A DNA stretch of 64,000 bases. Origin: Cokeromyces recurvatus. Taxonomy: Eukaryota > Mucoromycota > Mucoromycetes > Mucorales > Mucoraceae. The stretch covers positions 1 through 64,000 of the forward strand of contig NW_026251416.1 in NCBI RefSeq assembly GCF_025118155.1, given 5' to 3'. A program made the translations under genes and the position numbers. Shown here in pieces: positions 24,068 through 36,222 of the stretch. Within the stretch, counting starts at the first letter, position 1. Each line of letters begins with the position of its first letter. The notes beneath the pieces were generated by a model. It saw nothing but the letters and a program-made list of their open reading frames with translations. It was not told the origin of the DNA and ran no database searches.

Positions 24068-25707
24068 TACGAAAGAAAAAAAAATGAGTCTTACCATTTC
24101 TTACCCTCCTTTTTCCTCCACCACCACCACCACCACCACCACCACCCCTTTTTTTTTACGCGTAAATTAGGTAATCATGCACAAGGTGTAGCTATCTCTG
24201 CTCAAAAGTTAGGTATTAAAGCTAAAATTGTTATGCCTGTTCCTACTCCTGCCATTAAGGTAACATCTATATTAATTGTAAATAGTCACTTTAAAATCAC
24301 ACACATATTCACTTTTTATATATGTATATAGTGGCGTAATGTTCAACGATTAGGAGCCGAAGTTGTCTTGTTTGGTAATGATTTTGATGAAGCGAAAAAG
24401 GAATGTGCACGATTAACTCTTGAAGAAGGACTTAAAGATATTCCACCCTTTGATGATCCTTATGTTATTGCTGGTCAAGGTACGATTGGTATGGAAATCC
24501 TTCGACAATATAATGTGAATGAGATCTCTAGCATCTTTATACCTATCGGTGGTGGAGGATTAATCGCTGGTATTGGCTCTTATGTCAAACGTATTGCTCC
24601 TCATATTAAAATCATAGGTGTTGAAACATCAGATGCTTGTGCTATGAAGGAAAGTTTGGATGTAAATCATCGAGTTCTTCTAAATGAGGTAGGGTTATTT
24701 GCAGATGGTGCAGCCGTACGTATGGTGGGTGAAGAAAATTGGAGACTTGCCAAAGATTTGATTGATGAAGTCATTCTTGTTGATAATGATGAAGTATGTG
24801 CAGCTATCAAAGATATATTTGAAGGTACAAATATATATATATATATGTATATGTATAGGCTTTGAAGATACACAGTTCTCTAAAGTATATTACATCTATC
24901 TTTTTTTTTTTTGTTTAAAAAAGATACTCGCTCAGTATGTGAACCTACAGGTGCACTTTCTTTAGCAGCTATCAAGAAATATATTCAACTTAATCCTAAA
25001 ACTAAAAAAGATGTTCATGTGGCTATCGTTTCAGGTGCTAATGTCAACTTTGACCGTCTTCGATTCATTGCTGAAAGAGCTGAACTAGGTGAACAAACAG
25101 AGGCGTTTTGTACGGTTGTTATTCCTGAAAGACCAGGCAGTTTTATCCGTATGATCGATCAAGTGAATCCACGGGCTGTCACTGAATTTTCTTATCGATA
25201 TAATGACCCTGATAAAGCCCACATCTATATCTCTTTCAAGGTCACGAATCGAGAAAGAGAAGTGAGAGAGGTGATAGAAGGATGGCGTAAGGAAGGCATG
25301 GAAGGTGTTGATGTAAGTGATAACGAGTTGGCAAAATGTCATGCACGCTATATGGTGGGTGGAAGTCGACCGATGAATGAACGTGTGTTTAGATTTATAT
25401 TTCCAGAACGACCTGGTGCTTTGACAAAGTTCTTGGTTGAAATGAATTCTTCTTGGAACGTGTCATTATTTCATTATCGTAATCATGGTGATGGTAAGTA
25501 ACATTCATTATTATAATCATCATAGGCCAATCTATTGATATTTTTTTTTTATTCATTTATTTATTTATTTTAGATATGGGTAAAGTTTTTGTAGGTATTC
25601 AAGTTCCTCCTGAAGATACAGACCAATTTAATGAATATTTAACCAAGCTTGGATATCAATATAAAGAAGAAACAGACAACGTTGTTTATAAATCATTCTT
25701 ATGTTAA
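23759..25707 (+). CDS. ILV1: Biosynthetic threonine dehydratase
   Basis: Five exons: 23,759-24,014, 24,171-24,259, 24,332-24,824, 24,924-25,493 and 25,574-25,707 (about 513 aa). The PLP fold has the Schiff-base lysine in SFKIRGAYN, the phosphate-binding glycine loop [10 protein letters not shown] and SAGNHAQG split across exons 1/2. The C-terminal half carries two ACT-like regulatory domains ([15 protein letters not shown]... and [15 protein letters not shown]...), the isoleucine-feedback architecture of the anabolic enzyme that makes 2-oxobutanoate from threonine. No mitochondrial presequence is visible: the protein starts [19 protein letters not shown], acidic and only about 20 residues ahead of the catalytic domain, although fungal Ilv1 is normally mitochondrial. 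Intron 1 contains a (CCA)n run. A missed upstream exon or a cytosolic isoform are the alternatives. Confidence 0.95.
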
Positions 25708-26224
25708 TTACAGTTAAATAAAAATAAATAAATAAATTATAGAACTATTGTACATAATAATAATTTTAAGAGAAGGTATCACCTTACATGTATTTTTTTT
25801 TTTTTTTTGTTAAAAGTATTTATATGAATAAATTTATTTTATTTTATCATTTAATATTCTCTTTTTCCAATAATCAAACACTCTCTTCCCCTCCTCTTCA
25901 AAAGTTCTTTTATATATCACTTATTGGGTGTTTATATTCTTAATAAACTACATTAATGTCTTCTTTTTTTTTTTAGCCTATTATACAAGACACGTCTTTT
26001 TTTTAATATTTAATTAAAAGAAATAATTGTTTATAATACCACGCGTAACGCGTCTTACTGCTACTTATCCACTGTGGTAATCATCTAAAAGTGGCTTAGC
26101 CAATCAATTTTAAGTGGAAATTTCAAAGTGACAGAAAAGTTTTTTTTTTTTAGGGCAATCTGCAGATTTTTTTGTTTTTGTTTTTTTTTTTCTTCCCTTT
26201 TAATATTTATCAGTAAAAAAAAAA
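25708..26224. promoter_or_regulatory. eEF1B beta promoter region
   Basis: Contains two ACGCGT hexamers one base apart (26,041-26,046 and 26,048-26,053) about 170 bp before the ATG, and a CCAAT at about 26,100, then a long T-rich leader. ACGCGT is the yeast MluI cell-cycle box; its meaning here is inference. Confidence 0.45.
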
Positions 26225-27028
26225 ATGTCTTTCACTCTCGAAGCTCCTTTGGCCTTTAAGATCCTTGATAACTACTTTGAAAACGTTTCTTACGTTAAGG
26301 GGTAAACAAAAAAAAAAAAAAAAAAAGACAAAAAATAAAAAGATCATTATTAATGAAGATTTAATTTTAAATAATTTATTATCTAGTGTTGAAGCTTCCG
26401 ATGCTGATGTCGCTGTCTTCAATGCCTTGCCCGAAGGTCCTTGTGCTAAGACCTACCCTCACTTGGCTAGATGGTATGCTCACATTGCTGCTGTTAAGGG
26501 TTTGAACACCAAGTGAGTATTCCTTATGTACCGCATGTTAATGATTCAATATATATATTTGTATATTAATTCATCTAATTTAAAATAAATAGGGATGCCG
26601 CTGCTGCTGCTGCTCCTGCTGCTGCTGCTGCCGCTGAAGAAGAGGAAGACATTGACCTCTTTGGTTCTGATGATGAAGAAGTTGATGAAGAAGCTGAAAA
26701 GCTCAAGGCCCAACGTCTTGCTGAATACAATGCCAAGAAGGCCGCTAAGCCTAAGCCTATTGCTAAGACCACCGTCACCCTCGAAGTTAAGCCTTGGGAT
26801 GATGAAACCAACATGGATGAATTGACTGCTGCTGTCAAGGCTATCAACATGGATGGTCTCCTTTGGGGTGGTCACCAACTTGTTGCCATTGGTTATGGTA
26901 TCAAGAAGCTTCAAATCAACTGTGTTGTTGAAGATGATAAGGTTATGATGGATGACTTGACTGATGCCATTCAAGATTTGGAAGATTACGTTCAATCTGT
27001 TGATATTGCTGCTATGCAAAAGATCTAA
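26225..27028 (+). CDS. EFB1: Elongation factor 1-beta (eEF1B alpha subunit), GDP-GTP exchange factor
   Basis: Three exons joined in phase after VSYVKG and after GLNTK, giving about 214 aa, normal for the family. The N-terminal GST-C-like domain carries [13 protein letters not shown] and [11 protein letters not shown]. An Ala-rich then acidic linker follows ([15 protein letters not shown]), then the C-terminal exchange domain ([20 protein letters not shown]... to the terminal AAMQKI). It recharges eEF1A with GTP in the cytosol. Codon use is strongly biased (GCC/GCT, AAG, GGT), unlike neighbours, as expected for a very highly expressed gene. The promoter has a CCAAT box and paired ACGCGT boxes. 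Confidence 0.96.
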
Positions 27029-27389
27029 ATAAAAAGTAAAGAAAAAGAAAAAGAAGGAAAACAAAACAAAAAAAAAACGGGAAAAAAAAACTTAATATAT
27101 AAATTATAATAAAAGCTTCTCTATTTGTATAAATTATAACGAAATATGTATTATTTATAAATTTGCACACATTTATTGGAATGGAATTCACATGTAAATC
27201 GATATATGGCTTGCCCTTATTTTTCTTCCTTCCTCCCAACGTCCTTTTTCCCCTTTTATTTTATTTATTTTTTTTTTTTTTTTATTTTTTTTTATTTTTT
27301 TGTATTTATTTTACTTTTTTCTACATTTTTTGTCCTTTTTTTTTATTTTATTTTATTTTATTTTATTTATTTTACGTTATACAAGAAAA
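27029..27389. other. Intergenic, T-rich leader
   Basis: The eEF1B 3' region followed by a poly-T/TTTTA-rich leader directly upstream of the J-protein start. The open frames here encode poly-Phe/Tyr and are rejected. Confidence 0.4.
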
Positions 27390-28545
27390 ATGCTTTTTAA
27401 TAAGAAAAATGCTCAAGAAGATAAGTATTGGATTGTAGATGAAGTATTATCTGCAACGAATTATTATCAAGTACTAGGAGTTCGAAAATATGCATCTTCT
27501 AAAGAGATTAGAAAGGCCTATATTAAGGTAAATGATTCTATTCTATAATGTATATATATATATATATAAATAAATAATTATTATTATTTGATAGAAATGT
27601 AGAATCTGTCATCCTGATAAATTTGTACCTGCTTATCCTAAAGCAACTGAAAGTTTTCAAAGTAAAATAGTACATAAAATAATGAAGAATGTATACTAAA
27701 AAAAAAATATATGTATATTTATATAGTGTTAGCTATTGCTTATGAAACACTTAGTGATTCAAGAGCTAGAATGCGATATGATATATCACCAAAGAAGTTT
27801 TCTTATACTACAGTGAAGAATCAAAAGACTGATGCTCATGCTACATTTCAACTTTTATTGCAACAGGTATTTATTTCCTGTAAATACACGCACATAACAA
27901 GGAATGTATTGATATATAATATGTATATATAAAACACAGGTCTATGCTGAATTATTAAATGGCGAATTTGAAACTATAAAAGCATTTATACGTTCGTATT
28001 TTATTTTATTATCCTTTCTAGCACACACACATATAATGTCTTGATAATTATTATAGGTACCATAAATGGCACATTCTCTGGTATACATATTTCAGAAGAA
28101 TATATTAATCAAATGGAACGTGGATTTGAAAGATTACGTGAATTTCTTCAATGTATGCATTTATTATGCACATATTTTAAAGATAGCTGTATACACACAC
28201 AAATAGATTTATATATTAAGCTCACTACTTTTTCTTTTTGTAGCTACACACTATTATTTCAAATTAATTCGATTTGAATTATTAAAGTTATATGAATTAC
28301 AACTGGAATTTCGATCTCTCTCTTATTTTAGTTTATGGAAACGTATGAAGATAGCCTTGGCTATTTTAAAGATTATAGTACGATTACCTATGATGATCAA
28401 TGAAGAAGTAAAAATGAGAGAAGGATCTTCAAAGGCATCTTCGAATAATGATACCAACACTGCTACCATGAATAATGATTCTACTTTCAAAACGAACGCT
28501 AAGAACCATCCTAACACTACTGATGCTACTTCAAATAGTAGTAAC

Positions 28546-28578
<33 letters not shown>

Positions 28579-28752
28579 TCCACTAAGAATCATGATCGTA
28601 CTTTCTTCAATAATACCACGAATCATGATAAACAAAATGAAGGACAAAAACGAATGAGTAAATCTTTATATAATTACATTAGATATGCTTTACATCTAAG
28701 TAATAGCGTATTAGACATTGGTGGAAAAATCATGACTAGATTATTATGGTAA
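27390..28752 (+). CDS. J-domain protein of unrecognised subfamily
   Basis: At least six exons (first 27,390-27,527), all phase-consistent. The J domain sits at residues about 24-90: NYYQVLGVRKYASSKEIRKAYIKKC, then an intact HPD (CHPDKF) at the start of exon 2, then LAIAYETLSDSRARMRYD. Downstream a helical region (FQLLLQQVYAELLNGEFETIKAFI... LREFLQSTHYYFKLIRFELLKLY) is followed by a long Asn/Ser/Thr-rich stretch with poly-Asn from an (AAT)n microsatellite, and a C-terminal hydrophobic/basic helix. There is no Gly/Phe or zinc-finger module, so it is a class III J protein. An Hsp70 partner is implied by the HPD; the client and compartment are not evident. One donor (C|GTTCGT) is weak but restores the frame. 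Confidence 0.8.
28545..28577 (+). repeat. Coding (AAT)n microsatellite
   Basis: Encodes the poly-Asn run of the J-domain protein; length changes stay in frame. Confidence 0.85.
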
Positions 28753-29487
28753 CGCAATTCATTATTAATACTTTTAAACTTTTATATACAAATATATATA
28801 AAAAGTTTGTTACAATAAATCATTTTATTATTATTATTATTAAATAACAAGATGCGTACATAGAATGATATCCTTTTACCACTAAAAAAAAAAGGACATT
28901 ATATATACCATCAATCAAAATTGAACTACTAATAAAGATGTATGGGTTTTCATGAAAGAAGAAAAAGTCAGTAATTAAGCATTTAACTTGTCTTCTTTAC
29001 TTTGCCCAACAAAGATATTGAATGAATTCATAACTTTTTTTTTTCCTGCTATCAATACTACTGTCTTTGATAATAATGGTCTACAAGTCATAACAGTTTG
29101 ATTTTATACATATTGTATATTTTTTTTCCCCTCTTAAAGACAATCATATACATATCAAGCAATCATTACAGACATTGGTAAAAGCTAGTAAATACACTTT
29201 GTATGGGTGCACAGACATTTCATTTTGAAGAATCAATCTTTTTTTTTTTTTTTTTGGCTGATGTTACACTGCATACTTAATTAAAGATATGAGTACAATT
29301 TGCTAAAAAAAAAAAGTATCTTGTAGATAAAAAAAAAAAAAAAACTCTTTTCCTTGTCGTAATACACTTTGAATTACGGGATTTAAAATAATCAACTAGT
29401 CTGATTTGGACTACAAAAGAAAAATGATTAAATTACATATTTCTAAAGAGTAAATCGCGGTTTTGAAGGTATTTACTTGCGAGTACT

Positions 29488-29521
<34 letters not shown>

Positions 29522-30430
29522 AATTAATTAACAGTCTAAAGATGAATGTTATAACCACTACGGGATTTTATATTAATTTAAATATAAAAAAAAAAAAAAA
29601 ATAACTAATAAAAAAAGAATGACATAAACTTTTTTTTTTCTTTTTTTTTTTTTGGACTAAGAAATTGTAACTAAATACAATGAAGAAAGAGGACTTTTAT
29701 ATAAATACATAGTTCATATAATTTAATACCGAAAATATGCATTTTGATGCTCGACTTGTTTTAGATATATCCGTAGTAATTCATTGTTACAAAGAATATA
29801 GATTGAGCTAAACGTACCTGGCGGACCAACAAGAGACGATTTGCACAACTTGAGTCACAAGGACCATGAAAGATTATAAATGAAAATGACTTCTTTAAAA
29901 TTAAAAGACCTTAAAATTATAGTACTTCCATTCACAAGCAGTTAATAATAATAATAAAGAACACAACAATTATCCTTCTTCACCTTGCTCAGATACATAT
30001 GTATTTTGATCTGTAATTAAAAACAAACAAATCTACTAAACGTAGTCAGATGGTTGAACACAAAGACTTTCTTTTTTCAAAAAAAAAGTAAATCCTTATC
30101 ATTGTCATGTTCTAATTCTCTATCTAAGAAAAAAAGGACTTTCAAGTCATGATTTGAATAATAGATATTTCAATAAGGAAGTGCTTATTTCATCCTAAAA
30201 GTAAAAGCATAATGAACAAGGGAGATAACATGCCCATTTCTGCAGACTTGGTACTTTTAAACCCGTCATTCACACTCCTGTAACGGAAACTATAGTAGTA
30301 AATTTTCATACTTTCTATACCTTTTTTTTTAAAAAAAAAACACGAATGAATATCTCACAACAATCAAATTGTAATAATAATAAATTACCAAGGTAAACTA
30401 CAATTAAGCTAGATCACTCTTTTTCTCTTC

Positions 30431-30461
<31 letters not shown>

Positions 30462-31150
30462 ATAATTAAAAAATGATATATTAAAGTTTGTCTGCCTGTC
30501 GTACGTTTTTTTTTTTTAAACGTATAATCATTATTTAAACAAGCTTATATATCATAGAAGGTTACAAAAAAAAAAAAAAAAAAAACGAATGTTACCTGAT
30601 TCTATTTTTCTTTTTTCTTCTTTAATTATTAAAATAATATCAATATCAAAAGAAGAGACTCATCACCCCTCCCCTCCCCCTCTCACCTATTTATATACAT
30701 GTGTGTTAGTATGTATCTTAGTTGCCACTCTAGTGTAGAAGATGGGTCAAGTAGGATACGACCAACTCCATTTGCGGGTAAATGCATATTGAATTCAAGG
30801 TCCTTTTTGGCTACACAACAGTGGGAGATATGACAATTTTTTTTTAATTAAGATGTATATCATAGATACAGGCATAAAGAAGTTGAATGATAAGAATAGA
30901 ATTCATGATGAATAGAACATAATTTTGTATAATAAGCTCATACACTTGTCATATTAACAATCCTATTTATTTCTTTCATACTATTCAATCTTCATCATTT
31001 TATGGAATCAGTTCCGGTCGGAATACAATTTAAAATTAAGGCATATAAATACATTAAGAAAAAAAAAAAAAGAGACAGAGACAGAGACAGAGAGAGGCAG
31101 ACAGACAGACAGTCAGACAGACAGAGATAGAGGAAGATCCATTCCTAGCA

Positions 31151-31188
<38 letters not shown>

Positions 31189-31402
31189 CAAGTGGGACAG
31201 TTATGGTGCATGAGAAAAATGAGAGCTTTTTCAGTGTTCATATTTTGCTAAAGGTGGAAGAACTTTTTTCTTTCTTTCTTTCTTTCTTTTTAATTTAATT
31301 TTATTCCTTTCTTTTCTTTATATTTTAGAAAAACTAACCCCTTACACTCACTTGTACACACCCCCATACCAATCCTTTAAATAATACAGTTAAAAAACAA
31401 AA
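28753..31402. other. Large AT-rich intergenic region upstream of the bHLH gene
   Basis: 2.65 kb without a credible ORF on either strand. It has many A/T homopolymers and palindromic T9-A9 or TACGTTT...AAACGTA hairpins (29,490-29,525; 30,501-30,524), a (GACA)n block at 31,070-31,132 and a 34-bp A tract at 31,152-31,185. A long 5' regulatory region is usual for a fungal transcription factor, which may explain the size. Confidence 0.4.
31070..31132. repeat. (GACA)n / (GACAGA)n tandem repeat
   Basis: Degenerate tetra/hexanucleotide array, purine rich on the plus strand, about 270 bp upstream of the bHLH start. Confidence 0.75.
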
Positions 31403-32494
31403 ATGGATAAACAACTTCAATGGTCTTCTGAATATCTTCATGATCAACATTACATGTCAAAAGAACTTGAACAACAAGCAGGATTAATTTATCCTGGTAA
31501 GTCAACTTCCCCCCACAATTTATATAAATATATAGATTCTTTTTATGTGTATTAAATAATAATCATAATGAATTAATTAGTCTCACCTTTCTATGCTACT
31601 ACTTCACCCTCTGCCTCACCTACCATGATCTATGGTAACGAACCTTTCATGTCGAGTCCTTCTTCATTTAATATGAGCCAGCATGGTCCTGGAAGTCCTG
31701 ATTCAATGCTATCTAGCTACCCACCTCAGCTTGTAAAATCTTGTTCTAATTCTACAAGCAGTAGTTATTTATCTGAAACAATCGCAAAGGCTTCAGCGTT
31801 ACCAGAATCCTTTTATCCTGAATTTCTTCAATATTCAAAGGAATCATTTGAACAACGTAATCATAACAATAAAAAACGCACTCGATCAGAACAAGCAGAG
31901 CAGAAAAAGATAAAAGATCAGGAACGCCCTACACGTAAACAAAAAGTAGAGTAAGTATCCTATCCTATTCTATTCTATTCTATAGGATGACTGGAAAGGA
32001 GAAGTCTAACATGATTAGAATAGACAAGTAGTAGTAGTAGATGAAAATGCTTCTGTAACCGAGTTACGACGCCAAATTCATATCCAGTCGGAACAAAAGC
32101 GCCGTGCTCAAATTAAAGATGGCTTTGAAGATTTACGTGCAGAATTACCTGCTTGTCTCAACAAGAAAATGAGTAAAGTGACATTGTTACATAGAAGTAA
32201 GTGACCAAACAAAGTAATATACATGTATGTTTTCTTACTCATTTTTTCTTAATCATAATAAGCTGTTCAACATATTCAACATCTAAAATCGACTCAAATG
32301 ACAATTTTAGCTGAACTTGAACGCCTTGTACAAGAAAATGAGCAGCTCCGAAGGTGAGTAACAAAAAAAAAAAAAAGAAATAGAATAAAATTCAATTCAG
32401 CTAAAAAAAAAATTTTTTTTCTTTTTTTAGCTTTCAACAAAGTGTATTACAAAAACAAGCACTTGAAAACATGTATTCTATTGGGAATATGTAG
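31403..32494 (+). CDS. bHLH-leucine-zipper transcription factor, Mlx/Max-like
   Basis: Five exons. N-terminal Ser/Pro/Asn-rich region, a basic NLS-like stretch (KKRTRSEQAEQKKIKDQERPTRKQK), then a bHLH: RRQIHIQSEQKRRAQIKDGF (basic region plus helix 1, including the E-box-contacting Glu and Arg), loop ACLNKKMSKV, helix 2 TLLHRTVQHIQHLK, and a short leucine zipper (LAELERLVQENEQLRS). This is closest to Mlx (human ...AHTQAEQKRRDAIK...). Such factors bind CACGTG or ChoRE sites as dimers in the nucleus. Intron 2 ends in a cluster of five AG acceptors within 17 bp (GAATAG, then ACAAGTAGTAGTAGTAG); only the first keeps the frame, encoding EQVVVVDEN. Identity is by motif only. Confidence 0.85.
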
Positions 32495-33470
32495 TTAAAT
32501 TCTTAAAGACCTTTCTATATAACAATACAAATACCCATACACATTAGAAGTTTTTTTTTTGGCATCTCGGGTTATATATTCTTAAAACTGAATTTATACC
32601 CACACACACACACACATACACATAAATATATTTGTATATTCATTTATATTTTTATATTTATACACACGTACACACAAATCTATACTACACAATATAATCA
32701 CAAAAAAAAAAAAAAAAAAAATCGAATTTCTTTTTTAGATTATTATGTAATACTCTTTTTTTTTTTTCATCAAGAAAATAATTATATATATGATGCTTTA
32801 CCACCCCCCTCCCTCCCCCATTTATGACGTTAATTTTATGCTTAATAAAAATCAAAGTTTTATATATATTTATGGATGTGTGTATAAAAGAATAAAACTA
32901 TTCTTCTACTGTAAAAAAAAGTACAAAGAAGGATAAGAAAAAGGAGGGACGATGATAAGTATCTTTCTTTCTACCTCCTTTAATAATCATTTCTAATCTT
33001 TTATAACAGAAAGAAAATAGACTTCTTTCTTTATGACAATTGAATACTTTTTTTTTTGTCTTGGAAAACTAAAGGTTGATTATCCTTTTCTTCTAATTTA
33101 TATATACATATTCAAACTCTGTATTTCTTTAATGGCTTACATTAAAAGATTGTCTTATTATAATGGGTTGGCCACAAGTATAAACTCTTTTTATTAAAGA
33201 AGAATACCAAACTTTATTTTTCCATGTAAACAATGGATCCAATAATTTCATGTTGAAAATGGTCTACATGTTTATAAGAAAAGAATTTGCCAATCTAAAT
33301 AAAGAATCCTTTTTATATATATATATATATATGGTGAAATTTATTATAAATGAGTATAATGTACGTGTAAAAAAAAAAAAGAGAGAGAGAGTGTGTGTGT
33401 GTGATAGAGATAGAGAGGAAATTATTAAGAAGGGAAAAGAGGTATAAAATGAAAAATAAACAATTTCATT
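32495..33470. other. Convergent 3' region
   Basis: Lies between the 3' ends of the bHLH gene (+) and the syntaxin gene (-). CA repeats at about 32,600-32,625, poly-A/T tracts and a (GT)n/(GA)n patch at about 33,379-33,420. No gene seen. Confidence 0.4.
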
Positions 33471-34400
33471 TTAATTTCGTGATTTGGGAATTTCAATAGC
33501 CAAAACAATAGCCAAAATAATAATGATGATTACAAAAATACCAAAACAAATCCATTTCTTACGACGAGTAGCCTTTGCAGAAGCCTTTGCCTTTTCAACA
33601 TACTGAACGCCTTGTTCTAATTGACCTGTTGTCTCATATGCGCTCTGTTCGATTGTATCTAGAATCTTTGATTGAGCCTCTAACATTTGTTGCATTTCCT
33701 CAAATAACACTGATAGCTCTTGAACACTCTTGGCCAAACGACGAATGTCTTCATGACGTTCTTGCACGGCATCCAACGTGTTTTGAGCATTATGACGTCT
33801 ATATTCTGAACCTACTGATTGCATCAATTGTTGAGCGAAAACGGCACCTGATCCTTCCTCAGCTCTCAAGACAGCCTCTTGAATTTCCTGTGGTGTAGCG
33901 TTGGGATTGGCAATCTTGATTTGTCGTTCGAGTTGTTGACTTTCAGCTTTCTGAAATTCGACAGCAACTCGACGATGGTTCTCGATAGCCTCCATAAAGG
34001 AGCGAGTCACAGCACTAAACGCATTCTTTCGCATAGCTAAATCAGTATGACGAGGCGTAGGCTCAATCTCTTTTAGTTTCTGTTTCACTTGTGACATGAT
34101 GCTTTGAGTTTCGTTAGTCAGGACATCAAGTGATTGTCGGTTTCGAGCTAATTCTCCAGCATCAGCTGTTTGAAGCATACTGGATTGTAACATCTGAATA
34201 CGGTTCACATTTTGATTGATATGTGCAATACTTTCTTTTACATTAGAGACTTGGTCAAGAAAACCTTGGACGGATGTGATATCGCCCTTTGTTGATAAAA
34301 GGGGTCGCATCTCATAACCACCATTAGGGTCTTGAACAGGACGACCATCTTGTAAATTACGAGAATCACGCTGAAGTTCAGCAAGTCTATTAACACTCAT
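33471..34400 (-). CDS. SSO1: Plasma-membrane syntaxin (Sso1/2-type Qa-SNARE)
   Basis: Intronless, 309 aa. An N-terminal three-helix Habc domain (about residues 40-165) is followed by the Qa SNARE motif (about 205-270: AVQERHEDIRRLAKSVQELSV...), with the zero-layer Gln expected in FEEMQQMLE, and a basic juxtamembrane ARRKK-like stretch. The C-terminal anchor is WICFGIFVIIIIILAIVLAI with a short IPKSRN tail, a tail-anchored topology. It pairs with Sec9/Snc-type SNAREs for exocytosis at hyphal tips and septa. It is a single-exon gene among intron-rich neighbours, which may mean retrocopy origin or simply intron loss; the codon use is regular and GC-richer than its surroundings, consistent with good expression. 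Confidence 0.94.
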   Translation of the reverse strand: MSVNRLAELQRDSRNLQDGRPVQDPNGGYEMRPLLSTKGDITSVQGFLDQVSNVKESIAHINQNVNRIQMLQSSMLQTADAGELARNRQSLDVLTNETQSIMSQVKQKLKEIEPTPRHTDLAMRKNAFSAVTRSFMEAIENHRRVAVEFQKAESQQLERQIKIANPNATPQEIQEAVLRAEEGSGAVFAQQLMQSVGSEYRRHNAQNTLDAVQERHEDIRRLAKSVQELSVLFEEMQQMLEAQSKILDTIEQSAYETTGQLEQGVQYVEKAKASAKATRRKKWICFGIFVIIIIILAIVLAIEIPKSRN

Positions 34401-34480
34401 TTTTTATTTTATATAAAAGAGTGAGAAAAAAAAAGGGGGGAAAGAGAGAGAGAGAGAAATAATGATAATAATAATAATAA

Positions 34481-34511
<31 letters not shown>

Positions 34512-36222
34512 GTAATAACGAAATGGCGATTAATAAAAGTCGGGGTTAGATAATCTATAATTAAAGTTGAACCTTTAAATTGGAAATAAATGGGCTTGTT
34601 TTTTATTTTGGGCTTTAATAAAATGATGAGAACTGTTATCCAATAAAAATAGAGCCAAGAGATTTACTCCCACCAAGAAAATAAAAAAAAATAAAAATAA
34701 AAACAAAAAAAAGAGAGAGAAGATCAAACAAACAAACAAACACACAAAGAATGGCGTTGTTATATGTGACGATTTACCTATTTTTGCAGTTTTATTTATA
34801 TTCAAATTTACGATACAATTTTTAGTATGAAAAAAGAGTCAAATTCCTTTAAATGGGAAAAGAAAGTAATGCATACAGCAACCAATGAAAGATAATTTTA
34901 TCATAGACTATGTTGTTGTTGTTGTTTTTATTATAGATTGATTTTGTTCATCAAGAAGAGGTAAAGACCTTCTTCTTTGGAATAAAAGAGATAACGTCAA
35001 ATTACATATTAAATGTTTGTCACACAATTCTCTTATTTTGTATTCTTCATGGTCATTCATAAAAGAAAAATAGAATGCTTTATTCAATTCTTTAAGAATT
35101 GTATTGAACTGTTACCTATTGTTTGACAAAAGAAGCTGATTTATCCTTTAACATTAAGATCAGTAAAAGGCAAGAAAATGGAACTCTCCTAAATTCCTCC
35201 CCCTCTTTTTTTTTTGTATGTAGTAAAGCTTAAAATACATGCCTATTCTAACTAATCATGTTGACAATAATTGTACCATTGTCTTTATAGTCTATTTGTA
35301 GCCCTGAATATACATATCTAACTTTTTTTTTTTAACTATAAAAATGATTATTTATATGAAATGCACTAAATAGAAGCCTGGGGGGTTATAGATATACTAA
35401 CTATAGTCTTGTTTTTCAGACTGATTAGAGGATTGAGCATAGAATAAACTATCATTATTTTATATATGCAGATGGTAGTTTTGTTGACTAAGGATATGAA
35501 AAGATAGATCATGATGGTTTTGAAGACGTTTTTATGTACATCTTAAGAAAGAAAGAAAAGCATTTTTGTGTTTTAATATAACTTTGCAAAAGTATTTTGT
35601 AAGGTGAATCATGGTCAAGTTAACTATATAGATATATAACTTTACGCTTTCTTGATCATACGTTTTTCTTTATGTATAACAAGCTCAACTTTTAGCTTAT
35701 TATACACTTCCCTTTCCTTTTTATATAGCAATAAAGACTTTAATATCTCTATTATGAATACAAAAAATAAATAAATAAGTAAAGAAGAAATGTGTAGAAG
35801 GGGATAGCAGTTGAGTGGATTTTGGACTACAGAGAGTTACTTTGTACAAATTATCTTTTACTTAAAAAACAAAAAAGACGGGGTAAAATCTTTTTAAGGA
35901 AATAATAAAAAGTCATTATACTGGATCAGCCACTTTAAAGATAAAGCAAAAATAGTTTAATGATAGTACATATAAGGAAAATTGTATTGATACAAATATA
36001 GATAATTGTTGCATATGTAATAGATATAAAAGGAAATAATGATAATAGCTCTTTTATTTTAATTTTCCCTCCCTCCCATTTATTATTATTATTATTATTA
36101 TGTGTATTTACAAAAAAAAGGGGGAATTAGATAGATATATAGGTAAATAAATAAATAAAATACAAAAATATAATTAACAATAGAAATATACAAATTTTTT
36201 TTTTCTTTTCTTTTTTTTTTTT
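34401..36222. other. Intergenic, syntaxin promoter / Crz1-like 3' region
   Basis: 1.8 kb, AT-rich, with A tracts and an (AAT)n run near 34,463-34,478. No ORF of substance on either strand. Confidence 0.4.

Noticed and set aside
27163..27438. Poly-Phe/Tyr frames upstream of the J-protein gene
   Set aside because: Translation of a TTTTA-rich leader; the real start at 27,390 begins a J domain.
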